From: Ruminococcus sp.
GTDB taxonomy: Bacteria > Bacillota > Clostridia > Lachnospirales > Lachnospiraceae
Direction: 5' to 3'
Length of the DNA: 47,840 bases
Assembly (NCBI GenBank): GCA_023663085.1
Contig: JAMPIB010000024.1
Span: 1-47,840 of the forward strand
Positions 44,226 through 47,840 of the stretch are shown here, piece by piece. The position numbers and the translations under genes are program-made. The notes under the pieces are model-generated. The model was not told the DNA's origin, searched no databases, and saw nothing but the letters and a program-made list of their open reading frames with translations. Position 1 is the stretch's first letter, and each line of letters starts with the position of its first letter.

Positions 44226-45135
44226 TTACCTCCCAAACTCCCGGAATAATTGCTCCCGATACTCCGGATCCACGGTCAATTTTCGTATATCTTCCAGTCG
44301 ATTCTGTTCCAATAATCTATTGATCAGAGCCGTAGTCTGTTCTACTCCCTGTTTTATTCCCTGTTCTATTCCTTCCCGCATAATAGAGCGTTCATATTTA
44401 TCCACATCAAACTCTTCCAACAACATTCCCAACACCTCCGCCCGATAGTCCTGAAGAAACGCTGAAAGGATATCATGATCTATACAGTAATCTATAGCCA
44501 TATTTAACGCCATCTGCCGTTCTATGCCTTCCGCTATGTACTGTCTTGTGATATCCACAAACAACGCATATTCTCTTAACACTCTGCATTTATCCAGCAG
44601 TTCCGGGTTCTTCCCCGCATTGATATTCAACACCCGGACTGTCAATTCCACATCGGCTGTATGTTTTTGATCCTCGAAAGAATCCGACAACCGCAGGAGC
44701 TGTTCTTCCGGCATCTCTTTTTCACCATTATAAAAAACAACGCATTGAGGGGCTGGCAGGATAACTTTCTTAGCCCCATAAATGCTCTCTTCCGCCTGCT
44801 CGACCAGTTTTTGATACTCCTCTGCAAGATAGATCAGAAAACGTACCGTTTAAGGCATTATATAACTGCAATAACGCTCCTTTATCCTTCTCAAATAAAA
44901 ACCGGAAAAGCCTGTCTTTGATCTGGCGATGCACTTTCCTGCGTCCGATCCAGCCAAATCTTTTTATCCAGAAAAAATGAGGCTTCTTCTGGAAATAGTT
45001 TCTTTCACTATTCCGTCCTGTTTTTAAATGTTTTGTCATTAACTGCTTTCTGCTCATAGTACCCTGCATGATCTGTCCTCCCTGATCCCGGCAGGAGCAG
45101 ACATGCTCATACACATATCCTTCCGTTCCTGCCAT
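44226..45135 (-). pseudogene. Rpn-family PD-(D/E)XK nuclease, copy A, broken
   Basis: The 5' frame begins MAGTEGYVYEHV and contains KDRLFRFLFEKDKGALLQLYNALNGT, the family N-terminus. The frame then shifts: the remainder (AEEYQKLVEQAEESIYGAKK, then PEEQLLRLSDSFEDQK to the C-terminal EGIEQGIKQGVEQ) is in another frame. The catalytic core that normally follows NGT (ENAVYMGMKNDLAF and EHQST-like segments, about 50-70 residues) is missing. The deletion and frameshift are identical to those in copy B. A TTGACA-17-TATAGT promoter precedes it. Confidence 0.8.
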
Positions 45136-45152
45136 ATTTAATTGATTGCTAG

Positions 45153-45214
45153 AAAAATCTGACAGAAACTGTCCGGATGTACGAAGTGTACATTATTAGA
45201 ATTTCTCTGACATT
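45153..45214 (-). repeat. Copy 2 of the leader element, upstream of Rpn copy A
   Basis: Nearly identical to 46917-46978 and close to 43216-43278. On the minus strand it reads TGTACACTTCGTACA, then GACAGTTTCTGTCAGATTTTT, a small hairpin followed by U residues, lying in the leader between the promoter and the ATG. Confidence 0.75.
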
Positions 45215-45217
45215 TTT

Positions 45218-45246
45218 ACTATACAAGAAATCATACCAACTGTCAA
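45218..45246 (-). promoter_or_regulatory. Promoter of Rpn copy A
   Basis: TTGACA (45241-45246) and TATAGT (45218-45223) on the minus strand, 17 bases apart. Confidence 0.7.
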
Positions 45247-45344
45247 CTACTTTTTAACGAAATCAAGTCATTCCATGAAGTGCTGATTTCAGTTTTTACA
45301 CATAACACACATTATTTTATTTTCTTCTTTTTCAGTACTGCTGA

Positions 45345-46022
45345 CTACTCTGTCAACAGTATTTTTTCTAATTGTGACACCGTATCCGCAATATAATCTG
45401 CTCCCGCCTCTTCCAATTCGCCCGGAAGGGCGTATCCATAGGAAACTCCCACACTGACTAATCCGGACAATTTGGCCCCTGAAATATCATATTTTCTATC
45501 GCCAATCATGACAGTTCTGTCATTGTCCCTTTTTTTACCCTGATACAACTGTCGTAATGCTTCTTCAATTACCTCTTCTTTTTTAGTACGAGTGTTATTT
45601 AATTCGCTGCCGACTACTACATCAAAGTATTCTTCTAATCCAAAGTGCTCCAATATCCTTTTCACATATACTGTAGGTTTGCTGGAGGCAACTGCCAGTT
45701 TTTTTCCTGCCTTCTGCAAATGAGCAAGCATTTGCCCAATACCCGGATAAACTTCATTCTCAAAGATTCCGATATCTGTAAACCGCTCTCTATAAGCCGC
45801 AACCCCTTCCAGAGCCTGCTGTTCATTGAAACCATAAAACTCCCGGAAACTGTCTGAAAGAGGCGGGCCGATAAAAGGTTCGAGTTTATCAAGGTCAGGC
45901 TCGTCGATACCGAATTTACGAAGAGCATACTGTACACAGCTTGTAATGCCGAGTTTCGGATCTGTGAGCGTACCGTCCAGATCAAACAAAAGATACTGAA
46001 ATTTCCCTGTTGGTTTTTTCAT
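45345..46022 (-). CDS. HAD-family phosphatase, phosphoglycolate phosphatase-like
   Basis: The 225-aa protein has all HAD motifs: FDLDGTLTD (nucleophile Asp14, acid Asp16), VASSKP, a Lys region (KRILEHFG) and MIGDRKYDISGA. The helical cap fits the PGP/PpaX group, which clears phosphoglycolate or pyrophosphate. AAAGGATG precedes the ATG. It lies alone between two direct copies of the broken Rpn gene. Confidence 0.9.
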   Translation of the reverse strand: MKKPTGKFQYLLFDLDGTLTDPKLGITSCVQYALRKFGIDEPDLDKLEPFIGPPLSDSFREFYGFNEQQALEGVAAYRERFTDIGIFENEVYPGIGQMLAHLQKAGKKLAVASSKPTVYVKRILEHFGLEEYFDVVVGSELNNTRTKKEEVIEEALRQLYQGKKRDNDRTVMIGDRKYDISGAKLSGLVSVGVSYGYALPGELEEAGADYIADTVSQLEKILLTE

Positions 46023-46043
46023 AATGGTAGTTACATCCTTTCC

Positions 46044-46899
46044 TTACATCTCAAACTCCCGGAATAATTGCTCCCGGAACACAGGATCCACGGTCAATTT
46101 CCGTATATCTTCAAGGCGATTCTGCTCTAATAATCTATTGACCAGAGCCGTAGTCTTTTCTATTCCCTGTTCCATTCCTTGTTCTATACCTTGTTCTATA
46201 CCTTCCCTCATAATAGAGCGTTCATACTTATCCACATCAAACTCTTCCAATAACATTCCCAACACCTCCGCCCGATAGTCCTGAAGAAATGCCGAAAGGA
46301 TATCATGATCTATACAGTAATCTATAGCCATATTTAACGCCGTCTGCCGTTCTATGCCTTCCGCCATGTACTGTCTTGTGATATCCACAAACAACGCATA
46401 TTCTTTTAACACTCTGCATTTATCCAGCAGTTCCGGGTTCTTCCCCGCATTGATATTCAACACCCGGACTGTCAATTCCACATCGGCTGTATGTTTTTGA
46501 TCCTCGAAAGAATCCGACAACCGCAGGAGCTGTTCTTCCGGCATCTCTTTTTCACCATTATAAAAAACAACGCATTGAGGGGCTGGCAGGATAACTTTCT
46601 TAGCCCCATAAATGCTCTCTTCCGCCTGCTCGACCAGTTTTTGATACTCCTCTGCAAGATAGATCAGAAAACGTACCGTTTAAGGCATTATATAACTGCA
46701 ATAACGCCTCTTTATCCTTCTCAAATAAAAACCGGAAAAGCCTGTCTTTGATCTGACGATGCACTTTCCGGAAATGGTTCCTTTCAACATTCCGCTTTGT
46801 TCTTAGCCGCTTTTTACCTATAGTACCCTGCATGATCTGCCCTCCCTGATCCTGACAGGAGCAGACATGCACATACACATATCCTTCCGTTCCTGCCAT
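46044..46899 (-). pseudogene. Rpn-family PD-(D/E)XK nuclease, copy B, broken
   Basis: Copy B matches copy A over nearly its whole length and shares the same frameshift and missing catalytic core after NALNGT. It differs by a deletion of about 22 codons near the N-terminus and by additional IEQGMEQG-type repeat units near the C-terminus. The copies thus diverged after inactivation. Promoter TTGACA (47005-47010)/TATAGT (46982-46987) is intact. Confidence 0.8.
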
Positions 46900-46916
46900 A
46901 TTTAATTGATTGCTAG

Positions 46917-46978
46917 AAAAATCTGACAGAAACTGTCCGGATGTACGAAGTGTACATTATTAGAATTTCTCTGACATT
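46917..46978 (-). repeat. Copy 3 of the leader element, upstream of Rpn copy B
   Basis: Same palindromes as copy 2, and identical over almost the full element; the duplicated block continues through the promoter to about 47033 (copy A: to about 45270). Confidence 0.75.
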
Positions 46979-46981
46979 TTT

Positions 46982-47010
46982 ACTATACAGGAAATTATAC
47001 TAACTGTCAA
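46982..47010 (-). promoter_or_regulatory. Promoter of Rpn copy B
   Basis: TTGACA and TATAGT on the minus strand with a 17-base spacer, as in copy A. Confidence 0.7.
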
Positions 47011-47081
47011 CTACTTTTTTACGGAATCAAGTTAGTATGGCAGTTTGAAAAGGCCGTAAACATCATTTTTTCAATACTTTC

Positions 47082-47113
47082 TTGACATCAAACTATAGAT
47101 AGTGTAGTATAAT
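47082..47113 (+). promoter_or_regulatory. Promoter of the type III antitoxin RNA
   Basis: TTGACA at 47082-47087 with either TAGTAT (47105-47110, 17-base spacer) or TATAAT (47108-47113, 20-base spacer) as the -10. It is well placed to transcribe the repeats that start at 47159. Confidence 0.6.
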
Positions 47114-47158
47114 GTTTATAGGAAGAATTTTTTATATTTTTCCAAAAGTTTTTTGACT

Positions 47159-47261
47159 CAAAATATTTTCCGACATCCGTAAGGCGGCATATAAAAGCAC
47201 GGAGACAAAATATTTCCCGCCACCTGTAAGGCGGGTAATAAAAGCACAGGAACAAACTATT
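47159..47261 (+). ncRNA. CptI-like type III antitoxin RNA repeats
   Basis: Two 47-nt direct repeats (47159-47205 and 47206-47252) share CAAAATATTT, GTAAGGCGG and ATAAAAGCACRG. A third, partial unit CAAACTATTGG follows. Each unit can fold a short stem across TCCG/CCCGCC...GGCGG, as expected for a type III antitoxin pseudoknot. A terminator and then the toxin remnant follow, the standard order of ToxIN/CptIN loci. Confidence 0.75.
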
Positions 47262-47262
47262 G

Positions 47263-47283
47263 GGGACTCTTCGGAGTCCTCTT
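47263..47283 (+). terminator. Terminator between antitoxin repeats and toxin gene
   Basis: GGACTC-TTCG-GAGTCC forms a tight stem with a UUCG loop, followed by a moderate TCTTCTATT run. In type III systems this terminator is leaky and sets the RNA-to-toxin ratio. Confidence 0.75.
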
Positions 47284-47299
47284 CTATTGTGAGGTACAA

Positions 47300-47641
47300 A
47301 TGACTAAAGGAAAATTTTATTTCTTATCAGATGAATATTGTGATAAATTCTCAAAATACGGCGTAATGTCAAATAGAAAAATATAGAAGAGTATTAGAGT
47401 TAAAACTACGGCGATATAAGGCCTACGATGGTTTGGAATTTGGTTATGTACAAGGTAGGCCAGCCGCTTTTCTTTTACAGAATATTTGTCCTGTCACGGA
47501 AAAATATGTTGTAGAAAAATATATAAACGAAAAAACAGGACAGGATATATCTATTCCTAATGATTTAATGCGGAAAATAGAGGCAAAATCCAAAAAGATA
47601 ATGAACAAATACTTATCAAGAGACAAAAATCGTCATAACTG
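47300..47641 (+). pseudogene. CptN-like type III toxin (endoribonuclease), internal deletion and frameshift
   Basis: The first frame (ATG 47300 to TAG at 47386) encodes MTKGKFYFLSDEYCDKFSKY, the expected toxin N-terminus. A second frame continues with EKYRRVLELKLRRYKAYDG, then FGYVQGRPAAFLLQNICPVT, the CptN C-terminal half, ending at the TGA at 47639-47641. About 30-40 residues of the middle appear to be missing at the junction, shifting the frame. The toxin should be dead, while its antitoxin RNA looks intact. GTGAGG precedes the ATG. The assignment rests on remembered family patterns and gene order. Confidence 0.7.
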
Positions 47642-47689
47642 ATTTGGATTATATCTTTAAACATTTATAAAAATTCACACAGCAATGCA

Positions 47690-47753
47690 GGCGGGGTTTA
47701 ATGCTTAGTACTCTCTTTCGGGAAGAAAGAACTTTTACCCGTTAGAACCCGCC
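47690..47753. other. Structured hairpin with inner stem near the window end
   Basis: GGCGGGGTT (47690-47698) pairs with AACCCGCC (47746-47753) with one bulge, and the interior holds TCTTTC-GGGAA-GAAAGA (47714-47730). No reading frame covers it. It may be a small structured RNA or a repeat end. Confidence 0.4.
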
Positions 47754-47766
47754 CATGCCGAGCGAA

Positions 47767-47800
47767 CAAAAAGACCGCATCCCCTAAGGAATACGGCCCT
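47767..47800 (-). terminator. Terminator for a minus-strand gene beyond the window
   Basis: On the minus strand GGCCGTAT pairs with ATGCGGTC (two wobbles) and runs into TTTTTG. It probably ends a gene entering from the right. Confidence 0.55.
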
Positions 47801-47840
47801 TTTCATGGTAATCCATAACATTTCGTAATGAACTCTGATA

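Noticed and set aside
44226-47033. Composite transposon carrying the HAD gene
   Set aside because: The flanking repeats are broken Rpn nuclease genes without terminal inverted repeats or an active transposase, so a plain duplication is the simpler reading.

Overview
This 47.8 kb window looks like a chromosome segment from a gut Lachnospiraceae bacterium (Firmicutes, Clostridia). The evidence is gene content: a cytoplasmic beta-mannan pathway with GH130 phosphorylases, a cellobiose 2-epimerase and a GH113 mannanase, as in Roseburia-type mannan loci; the radical-SAM/DUF4130 DNA-repair pair; an HPr-like protein; a CptIN-type toxin-antitoxin relic; strong AGGAGG ribosome sites and TTGACA/TATAAT promoters. 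No rRNA, tRNA, CRISPR array, integrase or intact transposase was seen.

Layout. (1) 182-8749, minus strand: a mannooligosaccharide operon read from a lipoprotein binding protein through two permeases, cellobiose 2-epimerase, mannosylglucose phosphorylase and mannooligosaccharide phosphorylase to a CE2 deacetylase. A terminator-like hairpin separates importer from enzymes. (2) 9230-16382: an AraC regulator, a chemoreceptor with an orphan sugar-binding lipoprotein, a GntR/ABC-2 cassette and a LacI repressor. The two binding-protein genes share a nearly identical 41-42 bp promoter block, and the LacI gene and the chemosensory operon share a 15 bp near-palindrome, which suggests one regulon. (3) 16507-25511: an ABC exporter with the GH113 mannanase, an AraC regulator, a heterodimeric ABC exporter preceded by a 40-codon ORF and hairpins (a possible attenuator), and a GH13 amylase. 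(4) 25879-33614: a repair-rich block with endonuclease IV, an AAA/DUF4143 ATPase with four 33-bp iterons upstream, a RecB-like nuclease/XPD-like helicase fusion, a His-less HPr-like protein, and the DUF4130/radical-SAM pair whose promoter is flanked by LexA-type boxes. (5) 34115-41274: nitrogen assimilation (asnA, gltD, gltB), gltB having an early leader terminator and a 171-bp palindromic element in its leader. (6) 41741-47840: an AT-rich accessory tail with an unrecognised membrane protein and a 49-aa ORF, a CPBP protease, a HAD phosphatase between two copies of the same broken Rpn nuclease gene, and a type III toxin-antitoxin locus whose RNA repeats survive but whose toxin gene is broken.

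Working model. Acetylated mannooligosaccharides are imported by the ABC system, deacetylated by CE2, shortened by GH113 and GH130_2, and the mannobiose end product is epimerised to mannosylglucose and phosphorolysed to mannose-1-phosphate and glucose. The LacI repressor and the nearby AraC are the likely regulators, and the chemoreceptor pair may steer cells to related sugars. All family calls come from reading translated sequences without database searches.
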